The position numbers were made by a program, and so were the translations under genes. Positions 17,893 to 26,516 of a DNA stretch of 35,714 bases are shown here, in pieces (within the stretch, counting starts at the first letter, position 1; every line of letters starts with the position of its first letter). The DNA is taken from positions 1-35,714 of the forward strand of contig JAPLEZ010000138.1 of assembly GCA_026390935.1 (NCBI GenBank), given 5' to 3'. The stretch comes from Bacteroidota bacterium. GTDB taxonomy: Bacteria; Bacteroidota; Bacteroidia; Flavobacteriales_C; GCA-002722245. A model generated the notes under the pieces. The model had not been told where the DNA came from, made no database searches, and saw only the letters and a program-made list of their open reading frames with translations.

Positions 17893-19761
17893 ATGATAAA
17901 AAACGAATTAAAAAATGCTCCGAGATGGTTTATACTCGGGACTGACCTGCTGATTTGCCTGGTGTCCATTTCCATTGCATTTTTATTGCGTTTTGATTTC
18001 CACCTGAATGATTTGGAAATGTTTTATTTAAAACAGGCCATCCCCGTTTTACTTGCAGTACGTTTACTTTCCTTCCTGATTTTTAAATCCTATGCGGGCT
18101 TGATTCGCTACACCGGATCCAAAGACATTCAAAGAATTTTCACCGTGCTGCTGACCGGAAGTGCTTTCTTGTTTGTTTTGAATTTCGTAGCCCATTTAAC
18201 TGAAACAGAATACAATATCCCTAGAACCATTATCATCATAGATTTCATGGTTTCCCTGGTAATAATGGTTTTATTCCGCATGAGCATCAAACTTTCCTAT
18301 GAACACATCCGGAATCTAGAAAAAGAAAAATCCAGCGTTATTATATATGGCGCAGGGGAATTCGGGACTATCACTAAAAGGGCTTTAGACAGGGATGCTG
18401 GGACAAAATATACCGTGGTGGCTTTTGTGGACGATGTAAAAACCCGCACAGGAAAAACCATTGAAGGCATTAGTATTATTGGCGAAAAGGACCTGGAGAA
18501 ATTCATTGAAAACAAAGATATTCATCATGTTATCCTTGCAGATCAAACTCTCCTTCCGGCCAAGAAAAAGGAAATTGTTGATTTTGCATTGTCCAAAAAT
18601 ATACGTGTTTTAGATGTCCCTCCTTCCAACAGCTGGATCAACGGGGAACTAAGTTTCAAGCAAATTAAAAAAGTGAAAATTGAAGACTTGCTGGAACGTG
18701 ATGTCATCAAACTCGATAAACAAAAAATCAAAGAAGTAAACACAGGGAAAATCATTTTAATTTCTGGAGCTGCTGGTTCTATAGGTAGTGAAATTGTAAG
18801 GCAAATAGCACAATACGATCCTAAGCAAATCATTCTTTTGGATCAGGCTGAATCTCCATTGTATCATATGGAAACTGAGCTTCGAACTACCTTCACTAAC
18901 CTTTCTTTTGAGGTAGTGATTGGCGACATTTCCAATGAAGTGCGAATGAAATTACTTTTTGAGACTTTCCGTCCGCAAATTGTATATCATGCTGCAGCCT
19001 ATAAACACGTGCCAATGATGGAGAACAATCCTGCTGAAGCCGTGAGAGTAAACATCAAAGGAACAAGGACTTTGGCTGATCTGTCGGTTCAATATGGTGT
19101 TGAGAAATTTGTAATGGTTTCTACCGACAAGGCTGTAAATCCTACCAATGTGATGGGTGCTTCCAAAAGAATTGCCGAAATATATTGTCAGTCACTCAAT
19201 AAAAATGCGACAACAAATTTTGTCACCACCCGCTTCGGGAATGTACTTGGCTCCAATGGTTCGGTGATTCCAATCTTTAGAAAACAAATTGAGGAAGGCG
19301 GACCGATTACCGTTACTCACCCCGACATCACTCGTTATTTCATGACCATCCCCGAGGCTTGTCAGCTCGTGCTGGAAGCTGGTGCTTATGGTAAAGGTGG
19401 CGAAATATTCATTTTTGATATGGGCGAATCTGTAAAGATTGTGGACCTCGCTAAAAAGATGATTAAACTTTCCCGATTGGAACTCGGCAAAGACATACAA
19501 ATTCAATTCACAGGTTTGCGTCCGGGCGAAAAGCTCTACGAAGAACTACTCAACAACGAAGAGAATACCGTTAAAACCCACCACCCAAAAATCATGATTG
19601 CCAATGTGAAAGAATACAATTTCACAGATATTCAAAATCACATCAACGAAGTGATTGCTTTATACAACAACAACGATAACAATACTTTAGTGGCAAAAAT
19701 GAAACAGATTGTTCCTGAGTTTGTGAGTAAGAATTCGGAGTTTGAGAAGTTGGATGTCTGA
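17893..19761 (+). CDS. Membrane nucleotide-sugar 4,6-dehydratase (CapD/WbpM family)
   Basis: A 622-residue polysaccharide biosynthesis protein. Four transmembrane helices (~12-32, 47-66, 82-102, 112-132) precede a first Rossmann-like domain with GAGEFG (153-158). The catalytic extended-SDR domain (~285-600) has the NAD motif SGAAGSIGSE (291-300), the atypical active site S-T-D-K-A (410-414) with M421 and K425 in MGASKR, and RPGEKLYEELL near 543. Relatives dehydrate UDP-GlcNAc at C4/C6 as the first step to deoxy-amino sugars of capsule, O-antigen or glycoprotein. The stop TGA (19759-19761) is supplied by the left arm of a palindromic element, so the last residues may have been trimmed. Confidence 0.93.
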   Translation: MIKNELKNAPRWFILGTDLLICLVSISIAFLLRFDFHLNDLEMFYLKQAIPVLLAVRLLSFLIFKSYAGLIRYTGSKDIQRIFTVLLTGSAFLFVLNFVAHLTETEYNIPRTIIIIDFMVSLVIMVLFRMSIKLSYEHIRNLEKEKSSVIIYGAGEFGTITKRALDRDAGTKYTVVAFVDDVKTRTGKTIEGISIIGEKDLEKFIENKDIHHVILADQTLLPAKKKEIVDFALSKNIRVLDVPPSNSWINGELSFKQIKKVKIEDLLERDVIKLDKQKIKEVNTGKIILISGAAGSIGSEIVRQIAQYDPKQIILLDQAESPLYHMETELRTTFTNLSFEVVIGDISNEVRMKLLFETFRPQIVYHAAAYKHVPMMENNPAEAVRVNIKGTRTLADLSVQYGVEKFVMVSTDKAVNPTNVMGASKRIAEIYCQSLNKNATTNFVTTRFGNVLGSNGSVIPIFRKQIEEGGPITVTHPDITRYFMTIPEACQLVLEAGAYGKGGEIFIFDMGESVKIVDLAKKMIKLSRLELGKDIQIQFTGLRPGEKLYEELLNNEENTVKTHHPKIMIANVKEYNFTDIQNHINEVIALYNNNDNNTLVAKMKQIVPEFVSKNSEFEKLDV

Positions 19762-19843
19762 ACCTTGATTCACTTGATTAAAGGATAAAAGGAAAGCTAA
19801 CTCTAAACACACTTTGCATCATCAAGTGAATCAAGGTTCAGAC
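19756..19843. repeat. Inverted-repeat element, family A copy 2, carrying two stop codons
   Basis: Perfect 23-bp inverted repeat, 19756-19778 and 19821-19843, starting GTCTGAACCTTGATTCACTT, with a 42-base loop. It is the second copy of the element at 14661-14748. The GTC-TGA of each arm, read inward from the two sides, forms the last codon (Val) and the stop of the dehydratase gene (plus) and of metX (minus). It is likely also a bidirectional transcription end, though without a long T run. Confidence 0.9.
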
Positions 19844-20866
19844 GATAAAATCAAAATACCCTTTTATCGATTCCGCGATTTTTTCATTTTCAATTAAAAA
19901 ACCATCGTGACCGAAAAGTGATTCAATCTCGTGGTATTCGCAATTCGGAATGTTTTCCTTCATGTGAATTTGCTCGGAAATCGGACACAATAAATCGGAG
20001 TGAATTCCAATGATCAGGGTTTTCTGACCGATAGAAGCCAAAGCTTCTTCAACTGTATCAAAACGGTTTCTAGCAATATTGTGAGTATCTAAAACTCTAG
20101 TCAGCTTGTAATAGGAAATTGGATTAAAATATCTTTTTGCCAATTTATCGCCTTGGTATTTCAAGTAGGAACTCACTTTAAAATATTGAGTTACATTTTC
20201 CGATTCTTCTTTTTGTCTTTCGTTATATGCCTCGTGGTTTCTGTAAAACAGCAAACCCACTTGTCGCGCTCTTTTCATTCCCTCAATCCCAGCTTCCTTG
20301 TTTTCCTGTCCCCAAGTTGGATCCAACTCAATAGTAGCGCGATGAACCGTATGAATGGCAACACCCCAAGGCGCTTCTTTTGGAGAAGAACATAAAATAG
20401 TCATGTTCTCAATCACTTGTGGCTCCATCATCCCCCACTCCATTACTTGATATCCACCGCAAGAACCACCAATAGCCATTTTAATTTTTTGAATACCCAA
20501 ATGCTTTCTCAGCAAAACAAAGCTGTTCACAATGTCCCGAATAGTAACATCTGGAAAACTATAATAGTAAGGTTTTCCTGTTGCCGGATTCACAGAAGTT
20601 GGTCCGGTGCTTCCGTAGCAGGAACCTAAAATGTTCGCGCAAACGATAAAATATTTTTTTGGATCGAAGAGTTTTCCTTCTCCTACCAGTCCGTCCCACC
20701 ATACAGCCGGATCAGAATTTGCAGTTAAGGCGTGACAAATCCAAACAACGTTCGACTGATCCTTATTCATTTCACCGTAAGTATGATAGGCTACTGTCAA
20801 CTCAGGTAATGAGCCTCCTAACTCTAATTCAAACTTTCCAAATTGTTGAAATTGCTTTTGCGACAC
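19838..20866 (-). CDS. metX: Homoserine O-acetyltransferase
   Basis: A 342-residue alpha/beta hydrolase-fold enzyme that acetylates homoserine with acetyl-CoA in methionine synthesis (cytoplasm). The nucleophile elbow is GGSCGGYQ with Ser135; many relatives have Met where Cys136 stands. The rest of the triad is D291 (HSDLLCP) and H320 (FGHDGFLIE). The WICHALTANSDP oxyanion-hole region and the GSTGPTSVNPATGKPY loop typical of MetX are present. Serine/homoserine acyl specificity in this family depends on a few residues, so succinyl transfer is not excluded. Its stop lies in the arm of the palindromic repeat. A TACTTTTG promoter box lies 25 bases upstream of the ATG. Confidence 0.94.
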   Translation of the reverse strand: MSQKQFQQFGKFELELGGSLPELTVAYHTYGEMNKDQSNVVWICHALTANSDPAVWWDGLVGEGKLFDPKKYFIVCANILGSCYGSTGPTSVNPATGKPYYYSFPDVTIRDIVNSFVLLRKHLGIQKIKMAIGGSCGGYQVMEWGMMEPQVIENMTILCSSPKEAPWGVAIHTVHRATIELDPTWGQENKEAGIEGMKRARQVGLLFYRNHEAYNERQKEESENVTQYFKVSSYLKYQGDKLAKRYFNPISYYKLTRVLDTHNIARNRFDTVEEALASIGQKTLIIGIHSDLLCPISEQIHMKENIPNCEYHEIESLFGHDGFLIENEKIAESIKGYFDFIV

Positions 20867-20890
20867 GTTGTATTTTTTTTAACAAGGCAT

Positions 20891-20898
20891 CAAAAGTA
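20891..20898 (-). promoter_or_regulatory. -7 box of metX
   Basis: TACTTTTG on minus, a perfect TAnnTTTG match, 25 bases before the metX ATG. The half-site array between metX and rocD lies just upstream of it. Confidence 0.5.
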
Positions 20899-20923
20899 AG
20901 TAAAGAAGTGCAAACTAGGAAAT

Positions 20924-20986
20924 TAGTTCACAGAGTGTGATTCATAGATAATTTTCCGTGAACTGAGAACTCTAAACTGTGAACTA
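20924..20986. promoter_or_regulatory. Dyad and repeated half-sites between metX and rocD
   Basis: TAGTTCACAG (20924-20933) and CTGTGAACTA (20977-20986) form a perfect 10-bp inverted repeat. An extra GTGAACT (20958-20964) lies exactly 21 bases before the one inside the right arm (20979-20985). The right arm ends 5 bases before the rocD -7 box. Operator function is inferred from placement. Confidence 0.4.
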
Positions 20987-20991
20987 TGTCT

Positions 20992-20999
20992 TACCTTTG
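20992..20999 (+). promoter_or_regulatory. -7 box of rocD
   Basis: TACCTTTG, a perfect TAnnTTTG match, 15 bases before the rocD ATG. No TTTG at -33 spacing. Confidence 0.5.
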
Positions 21000-21014
21000 T
21001 GAAAATTTAAGGCC

Positions 21015-22244
21015 ATGGAAAAAGCAATTAGTGTTAGCACAGAACATATTATAGAAGAAGAAGGAAAGTATAGCGCACACAACTATCATCCTTTACCAGT
21101 AGTGCTTTCCAAAGGAGAAGGTGTTTTTGTTTGGGATGTTGAAGGAAAAAAATATTACGATTTTCTTTCGGCTTATTCAGCTGTAAATCAAGGTCACTCC
21201 CACCCTAAAATTGTGGCGGCTTTAGTGGATCAAGCGCAAACTCTGGCACTTACTTCACGTGCTTTTCACAACGACGTGTTTTATAAATTCTCAAAATACA
21301 TCACCTCCTATTTCGGTTTCGATAAGGTGTTGCCGATGAATACAGGAGCTGAAGCTGTTGAAACAGCTTTAAAAATTTCTAGAAAATGGGGTTATGAGAA
21401 AAAGGGAATTCCTGCCAACAAGGCGCGAATCATCTTCTGTCAGAATAATTTCCATGGAAGAACAATTACAATTATCAGCGCATCTAATGATCCTGATGCG
21501 ACTAAAAATTTCGGACCATTTACTCCTGGAATCAGCTCTATTCCATACAATGATATTGAAGCTCTAAGCAAAGAATTGGAAGATCCTAATGTTGCTGCTT
21601 TTGTGGTTGAGCCTATTCAAGGTGAAGCCGGTGTTTATGTTCCTGAGCTTGGGTTTTTGAAAAAATCTTATGATTTGTGTAAAAGCAAAAACGTGCTTTT
21701 TGTGGCCGATGAAGTTCAAACTGGTATTGCGCGCACAGGAAAACTAATCGCTTGTGACCATGAAGGTGTAAAACCAGATATATTGATTTTAGGAAAAGCA
21801 GTCAGTGGCGGTGTTTATCCAGTGTCCTGTGTATTGGCCAACAATGAAGTGATGGATGTAATTCATCCGGGAGAGCATGGCTCTACTTTCGGTGGAAATC
21901 CTGTTGCCTGCAGAGTTGCCATGGCTGCGCTAGAAGTGGTAAGAGAAGAAAAATTAGCTGAACGTTCAGAATATTTAGGCGAGATTTTAAGAAAAGAATT
22001 ACGCGCAATTAAATCCGATATGATTTCCATAGTTCGCGGAAAAGGCTTGCTGAACGCTATTGTTATCAAACCTAAGAATGGAAAAGAAGCTTGGGATGTT
22101 TGTTTGAAATTACGCGACAATGGTTTGTTGGCTAAACCAACTCATGGCGATATCATTCGCTTTGCTCCTCCTTTGGTGATTACAGAAGAGCAGTTGATGG
22201 AGTGCGTGGATATTATTAGAAAATCTATTTTGGAGTTTGAATAA
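21015..22244 (+). CDS. rocD: Ornithine--oxo-acid aminotransferase
   Basis: A 409-residue class III PLP aminotransferase, converting ornithine and 2-oxoglutarate to glutamate semialdehyde and glutamate. The opening [20 protein letters not shown] and the segment [20 protein letters not shown] are characteristic of ornithine aminotransferase. N-F-H-G-R-T (145-150) holds the PLP-stacking site, E-P-I-Q-G-E (199-204) and D232-E-V-Q-T-G follow, and the Schiff-base lysine is K261 in [19 protein letters not shown] closes the active site. Length is normal. It has its own promoter, divergent from metX, and ends at a long hairpin repeat. Relatives such as acetylornithine aminotransferase are less likely given the N-terminal signature. 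Confidence 0.93.
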   Translation: MEKAISVSTEHIIEEEGKYSAHNYHPLPVVLSKGEGVFVWDVEGKKYYDFLSAYSAVNQGHSHPKIVAALVDQAQTLALTSRAFHNDVFYKFSKYITSYFGFDKVLPMNTGAEAVETALKISRKWGYEKKGIPANKARIIFCQNNFHGRTITIISASNDPDATKNFGPFTPGISSIPYNDIEALSKELEDPNVAAFVVEPIQGEAGVYVPELGFLKKSYDLCKSKNVLFVADEVQTGIARTGKLIACDHEGVKPDILILGKAVSGGVYPVSCVLANNEVMDVIHPGEHGSTFGGNPVACRVAMAALEVVREEKLAERSEYLGEILRKELRAIKSDMISIVRGKGLLNAIVIKPKNGKEAWDVCLKLRDNGLLAKPTHGDIIRFAPPLVITEEQLMECVDIIRKSILEFE

Positions 22245-22249
22245 AACAA

Positions 22250-22326
22250 TTTCTCCCACAGATTTCACAGATCTACACAGAAGAGGTCTTAAAATCTGTG
22301 CAGATCTGTGAAATCTGTGGGAGAAA
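22250..22326. repeat. Long hairpin repeat between rocD and the DUF1905 gene
   Basis: Perfect 25-bp inverted repeat: 22250-22274 (contains CCCACAGATTTCACAGATCT) and 22302-22326. A further 6-bp stem (22276-22281 / 22295-22300) lies inside, so about 31 pairs can form. It starts 6 bases after the rocD stop and ends 3 bases from the other gene's stop. Probable bidirectional transcription end. Confidence 0.85.
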
Positions 22327-22328
22327 AA

Positions 22329-22832
22329 TTATTTCCCTTTATTCGCTCTAATCATTTCGTTGTAATCCCATTTTTTCAATAAGGCATCAATCGTCATTGC
22401 TATGCGTTTTGCCTTAGTGGGCTCTGTTTTAGCACTTTCAATCCATTTCGAAAAATAGTTGCGATGTCCAGGAGTCAAGCTGTCAAATTGTTGCAATGCT
22501 TCAAGATCTTCATTCAAACAAGCCATCAAATCGGCATCCATTTCCAATGGATCTTTGTCTTCTTGAATGTGAACCGATAAATTATCGCCCTCCGATTTCT
22601 TGAGCGCTTTCCTCATGTCGGCATTAATGGCAAGAATGAAATCCCCTTCTCCCATCGGCACTAAAGAAACAGCCTTGATAGAATGATTATCGAGAGTACC
22701 TTTTACTCTGTACGATTTTTTAGTTCCAGGCTTTATTTTTTCAGCAATTGCGCTAGGAATGTCAATGTAGTACCAGCCTGTTTTTTCGCCTTTTTTTTGA
22801 AATCGCAATATTTCTGTTGTAAACTTTACCAT
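22329..22832 (-). CDS. DUF1905 / YdeI-OmpD-associated family protein
   Basis: A 167-residue cytoplasmic protein with two parts. The N-terminal beta-barrel of the DUF1905 type (1-~95) includes GWYYIDIPSAIAEKI and a closing DFILAINADMRKAL. The C-terminal helical YdeI/OmpD-associated segment (~105-165) has LTPGHRNYFSKWIESAKTEP and a Lys-rich end, as in proteins annotated as bacteriocin-protection family. No enzymatic motif; the molecular function is not established. The ATG directly follows the TAG of the DUF4421 gene with no spacer, indicating one transcript with coupled translation. Confidence 0.8.
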   Translation of the reverse strand: MVKFTTEILRFQKKGEKTGWYYIDIPSAIAEKIKPGTKKSYRVKGTLDNHSIKAVSLVPMGEGDFILAINADMRKALKKSEGDNLSVHIQEDKDPLEMDADLMACLNEDLEALQQFDSLTPGHRNYFSKWIESAKTEPTKAKRIAMTIDALLKKWDYNEMIRANKGK

Positions 22833-23843
22833 CTATTTATTCAAACTAAAACGACGAGCATACATTAAATTGAGTGTTCCGAAGGAATAATCGAAAGTAC
22901 TACCTAATCTTCTTCCCAAAGGAATATTGTCGGCAATAAAAATCACTCCATAATAATTTCTGTCGTTGTTATAGCCAAAAGCGCCTCTCGACAGAAAATT
23001 AATATTTAAACCAGGTTGCACGCGTGGAGCAGGATTGCCCTGCAACACATATTGATAGGTTTGTGCAACTAAAAACAAAGTGGCCGACAAAGAGGCAAAC
23101 CAATGTTTTTTGAAAACATAGGTATAAGCATAACCACCCCCTGCACCTAAAGTGATGGCAGTGATACTTTGCACACGTTGTTCAGGAGTAAATTTTGATA
23201 ATGCAGAAGGTAATAAAGCTGAATCACCACGAACACCAAAAGCCGACCAGTTAACACCTAATATAGGAGCTCCGGCACTTTTCAGTTGGCGATCGGTTTG
23301 CGAAAAAGACGCTTTGTAAGAAAACTCTTTTTTATTTCTATTGAAGTACATCACACCGCCAAGGCTCGCCACCTTGATATCGGGTCTTCTATAATAGGCG
23401 TTAGGATTGTTCCAATTAGGAATCGTTACATTGGAATTGGCCAAATAATATCCGTTGTAAAACTGAAACCAAATGTCAGTCACGGTTGATCTGCCGTACA
23501 TATTCACACGTAAATCGAAATGATTTGTTTTTCCTTTTTTATATTCATTCACAGGGAAAGGCGTAATTACCGTGGCCAACAAGTTGAACCATTTGTAACT
23601 CACTCCAAACCCAATTTTAAAAGGATTGTTAATCGTATAGTCGAGAGTTTTGTTTTTGCCATCTGTCTCGGTAATGTTGTTTGATTTAAAGTTACCGTAG
23701 CATTTCAAAGTAATGTCGTGATGAAATGATTTGATGAAAGAAGTGTCAAATTTAACCTCTTGTTCTTTTCCATTCTTTTCTTTTTTTTGACCAAAAAGAA
23801 ACATTGGAGCCAGGAATAATATCAAGAGAATTTTCTGTAACAC
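22833..23843 (-). CDS. DUF4421 outer-membrane-like protein
   Basis: A 336-residue protein with a GTG start at 23843 and a signal peptide (MLQKILLILFLAPMFLFG, cut near Q19). The remainder alternates hydrophobic and polar residues in the way of an outer-membrane beta-barrel, with aromatic-rich strands (VTDIWFQFYNGYYLANSN, YSFGTLNLMYARRFSLNK at the C-terminus). Landmarks match DUF4421, a family seen in Bacteroidota with no known function. It begins 1 base after the stop of the split aminotransferase gene and abuts the DUF1905 gene, so it is in the middle of a minus-strand operon. Confidence 0.75.
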   Translation of the reverse strand: MLQKILLILFLAPMFLFGQKKEKNGKEQEVKFDTSFIKSFHHDITLKCYGNFKSNNITETDGKNKTLDYTINNPFKIGFGVSYKWFNLLATVITPFPVNEYKKGKTNHFDLRVNMYGRSTVTDIWFQFYNGYYLANSNVTIPNWNNPNAYYRRPDIKVASLGGVMYFNRNKKEFSYKASFSQTDRQLKSAGAPILGVNWSAFGVRGDSALLPSALSKFTPEQRVQSITAITLGAGGGYAYTYVFKKHWFASLSATLFLVAQTYQYVLQGNPAPRVQPGLNINFLSRGAFGYNNDRNYYGVIFIADNIPLGRRLGSTFDYSFGTLNLMYARRFSLNK

Positions 23844-23844
23844 C

Positions 23845-24671
23845 CTATAACAAAGACATGTTCAGCGTGTTCATTAATTGAGACGATCGGTTGGCAGAGT
23901 AATTTTTTCCGTCCAAAGAGGCCACCCATTGTATCCCGCGAATGGCATTGGTGAAAAAAATCTCGTCGGCATTTTTCAACATATCCATATCAATCAAACC
24001 TTCTTTTATTTTACCCGGATGCATTTCCAAAAGCACTTTTCGCATTACACCATTGATACATCCTTCATCGAGTGAAGGAGTTATAATCTGATCTCCCAGC
24101 ACTACAAAAACATTGGAGCTTACTGCTTCGCTGATTCTTCCAGCATCATTTAATATATGACGTCATCAAAAGAATGTTTTTCAGCAAACAATCCGGCCAG
24201 AATAAAATTGATGGAATTGGTAGTTTTTAAGTTGGAGAATTTTTGTCGACTGCGTACAACATCACTATACACTCCTACATTCAATCCTTTAACATTGAGT
24301 TCGTAAGTGCTTTTATCCAAGGAAGTTCCTTCAATTAAAAAAGCACACTTGTGACGCTGCGGAACATAGAGTCCGGGTGAATCTCTATAGATAGTCAAAC
24401 GCAAACGCGCATCAGGAAAATTATTTCTAACGAATACTTTCTGCAATTGATTTTCCCAAAAAGCCTGATCCACACCTGTGGTATCAAATCCTAAAAAATC
24501 GAGGGTATGCTGTAATCGCTGGTAATGCTTATCCCAAAATAAAATTTTGCTGTTGCTTACTCTAAGTGTTTCAAATAAAGCGTCACCAAATTTAAAAGCG
24601 CGGTTGGTGGAACTAAATAGCTTTTCGCCATCCTCCACTAAAAAGCCATTATAATTAGAATAAACGTGCAT
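23845..24671 (-). pseudogene. Class IV aminotransferase, interrupted by a one-base frameshift
   Basis: Two adjacent frames on minus together make one PLP fold-type IV enzyme (branched-chain aminotransferase / aminodeoxychorismate lyase group). The first (24671-24150) covers residues 1-173: NYNGFLVEDGEKLFSSTNRAF, FGDALFETLRV, and the lysine in FSNLKTTNSINFILAG. It stops at TAA right after FDDVIY. Adding one base there (ATATATT to ATATATTT) continues smoothly as LNDAGRISEAVSSNVFVV and into the second part (SLDEGCINGVMRKVLLEM to the stop at 23845). Only one base is missing and both halves are otherwise clean, so recent mutation or a sequencing/assembly error are equally likely. Programmed frameshifting is less likely because no slippery heptamer is visible. 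Confidence 0.88.
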
Positions 24672-24677
24672 TTATTT

Positions 24678-25160
24678 TTAATCGATTTTATCTAAGATAG
24701 AAAGTTTCATTTGATTCACATCAATTTTTATCCCTCTTACTCCAGCCCCTTCCGCACAAACGATGTCGCGTTGTTTATCTCCAATGAAAAAGGATTTTGA
24801 TGGATCAATATTGTATTTCGCTAAAGCCCTCTCTACCATCAATGATCCGGGTTTGCGACACATGCATTTTTGCAGATCACTGTGGTGCGGACAATAATAA
24901 ATCTCGGTAAGAGGTGTGCCGTTTTCCTTAAATCCTTTTTCAACATGAGCATGAATTCGCTCTACATCATTGGCAGAATAACGGTTTTTATCTATACCTC
25001 CTTGATTGGTAATGACAATGATTTTATAACCTCTCTTCGTCACTTCAGTTGCGATTTCAAAAAGATTATCAAGGAAGCGAAAGTCCTCCATTCTATAGAT
25101 GTAGTCATCTGGATCATAGTTGATCACGCCGTCTCTGTCGAGGAAGATTGCTTTATTCAT
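24678..25160 (-). CDS. GmhB-like HAD phosphatase
   Basis: A 160-residue HAD-superfamily phosphatase of the histidinol-phosphate/heptose-bisphosphate group. Catalytic D8 and D10 are in FLDRDGV, T51-N52 in ITNQGG, K103 in CRKPG, and D128/D132 in IGDKQRD. The zinc-binding loop is C90-x-H92-x6-C99-x-C101. GmhB removes the C7 phosphate of heptose 1,7-bisphosphate in lipopolysaccharide core sugar synthesis; the class is also seen as a nucleotide-sugar precursor enzyme, so the substrate is inferred. The gene overlaps the rhomboid gene as ATGA (25160-25157) and is followed 6 bases later by the aminotransferase gene, all in one minus operon. Confidence 0.85.
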   Translation of the reverse strand: MNKAIFLDRDGVINYDPDDYIYRMEDFRFLDNLFEIATEVTKRGYKIIVITNQGGIDKNRYSANDVERIHAHVEKGFKENGTPLTEIYYCPHHSDLQKCMCRKPGSLMVERALAKYNIDPSKSFFIGDKQRDIVCAEGAGVRGIKIDVNQMKLSILDKID

Positions 25161-25780
25161 TTCAATAATTCTTGAACTATATTAATAAATCGTGAGAACA
25201 ATTCAGGTTTCATTATAATAGGAAATATGAAGCCGAAAACCGATCCCCAAAAATGCGCATCGTGGCCAATGTTATCTCTACCTCTTTTAGCCATGTAATA
25301 AGAGAGGATTAAATAGACAACTCCAAAAATTACCGAATTGATGCCAAAAGGAAAAAACATCAAGTAAATCTTTCCTTCAGGACGAAGTAAAATACTTGCG
25401 AATACCACTGCGCTAACGGCTCCAGATGCGCCTAGCGCGTTATAGCTGTGATTGTCCTTGTGCTTCGCGATGGAATAAATGGAACTAAAAATCATTCCGC
25501 AGAAATACAAAAGCAAAAAATTGATCGGCCCTTTTGATGGTCCGAACAAAGATTTGAAATCAAACTCAATTTGCATTCCGAAAGAATACAAAGCCAGCAT
25601 GTTAAAAGCTAAATGCCCCCAATCGGCATGTAAAAAACCATGACTTAATACTCTATAATACTGCTTGCGGTGAACTACCTGATAAGGATTCAACATGTAT
25701 TTGTACAGCAAATCCGACCGGGTAAAACCCAGATAGGAAAAAATTGCTGTACCAATAACAATGATTAGAGTGATGCTCAT
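25157..25780 (-). CDS. Rhomboid-family intramembrane serine protease
   Basis: A 207-residue polytopic membrane protease with six predicted helices. HGFLHADWGHLAFNML (residues 47-62) contains the oxyanion-side His and Asn. Ser119 in GASG is the nucleophile and H176 in GHDAHFWGSVFG the base, so the catalytic dyad is complete. It cleaves single-pass substrates within the cytoplasmic membrane; its substrate here is unknown. The C-terminal helix ends close to the stop, which overlaps the start of the GmhB-like gene. It is the first gene of that operon, and a family-B palindrome lies directly upstream. Confidence 0.93.
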   Translation of the reverse strand: MSITLIIVIGTAIFSYLGFTRSDLLYKYMLNPYQVVHRKQYYRVLSHGFLHADWGHLAFNMLALYSFGMQIEFDFKSLFGPSKGPINFLLLYFCGMIFSSIYSIAKHKDNHSYNALGASGAVSAVVFASILLRPEGKIYLMFFPFGINSVIFGVVYLILSYYMAKRGRDNIGHDAHFWGSVFGFIFPIIMKPELFSRFINIVQELLK

Positions 25781-25809
25781 TAAAAATATTTAAGATCAAT
25801 CATAAGTAA

Positions 25810-25902
25810 TAGATCCTGAAACAAGTTCAGGATGACATTAGTGAACCATTCTTCAAAACACAATGAGCAACATTTGTCATCCTGAACTTGTTTCAGGATC
25901 TA
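25810..25902. repeat. Inverted-repeat element, family B copy 1
   Basis: Perfect 28-bp inverted repeat, 25810-25837 and 25875-25902, with the core TCCTGAAACAAGTTCAGGAT and a 37-base loop. The loop (with AAAACACAATGA) as well as the arms recur at 31227-31318. It lies between two minus-strand genes. Elements of this arm sequence are common in bacterial genomes, as far as I recall. Confidence 0.9.
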
Positions 25903-25919
25903 TAATTCACAAAAGCAGT

Positions 25920-26429
25920 TTAATCATCAAACTCCTCCGACTTTTTCAAAGCCTTTTTCTTTTTTGATTTCTTAGCAGCAGTTTTCATGTCTTCCAATGT
26001 ACCGTCTTCCAAATACGGGAAAACCTCTGTAATTGTAGATTTGCTGATGGCAGGCAACTCCCACTCCACTATTGAACCCTCTAAACGAGTTTCAATTTTT
26101 TCGCAGGCATCTTTCAAAGTATCAGCAGCTACGAGGTAGTTTTCAGTGATTGTTCTCTCTTTTCCAGAATCCTCGTCGGTAGATTTATAAGTCACTTTTG
26201 CCTTATAATATGCTTCAGCATTCTCTTCAAAAATGATATCGCTGATGTTTGTTTTAACACAAGTCAATAAATTGTATTCGGGGATAGTTTCTTCCAAAGC
26301 CGCTAGCAACCTTGCTTCCGCTTCGGTAAACGACATAGAATTCAGTACATAGCTCTCACTTTTTTTGTAGATGCTTCCGTTTTCAGCTTGTTTTAAATAG
26401 CTGATTTTACAAATAAACCAATTTGACAT
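25920..26429 (-). CDS. DUF4494 domain protein
   Basis: A 169-residue cytoplasmic protein. The start is the ATG at 26429 (MSNWFICKISYLKQAENGSI); an in-frame ATG at 26456 overlaps a TAATTTTG promoter box and is rejected. Residues ~1-140 match the DUF4494 pattern, with SYVLNSMSFTEAEARLLAAL and a second beta-rich half (KVTYKSTDEDSGKERTITEN, LVAADTLKDACEKI). The tail is strongly Lys-rich (KKSKKKKALKKSEEFDD). DUF4494 is of unknown function and confined to Bacteroidota as far as I know. It is divergent from the dihydroorotase-like gene. Confidence 0.85.
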   Translation of the reverse strand: MSNWFICKISYLKQAENGSIYKKSESYVLNSMSFTEAEARLLAALEETIPEYNLLTCVKTNISDIIFEENAEAYYKAKVTYKSTDEDSGKERTITENYLVAADTLKDACEKIETRLEGSIVEWELPAISKSTITEVFPYLEDGTLEDMKTAAKKSKKKKALKKSEEFDD

Positions 26430-26457
26430 TTCGTAGATTTTTAAATTTATAACCAAC

Positions 26458-26465
26458 CAAAATTA
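26458..26465 (-). promoter_or_regulatory. -7 box of the DUF4494 gene
   Basis: TAATTTTG on minus, a TAnnTTTG match 28 bases before the ATG at 26429. Fixes that ATG as the start. Confidence 0.45.
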
Positions 26466-26497
26466 GACTTTACAGTTTACACTTTAAACTTTTTTTC

Positions 26498-26505
26498 TAC
26501 ATTTG
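26498..26505 (+). promoter_or_regulatory. -7 box of the dihydroorotase-like gene
   Basis: TACATTTG, a TAnnTTTG match 11 bases before the ATG at 26517. A weak GTTT lies at -33 spacing (26475-26478). Confidence 0.5.
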
Positions 26506-26516
26506 GTAAAATTAAA

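Noticed and set aside
24120-24165. Programmed ribosomal frameshift in the aminotransferase
   Set aside because: No slippery heptamer or following pseudoknot is evident, and the family is not known for it.
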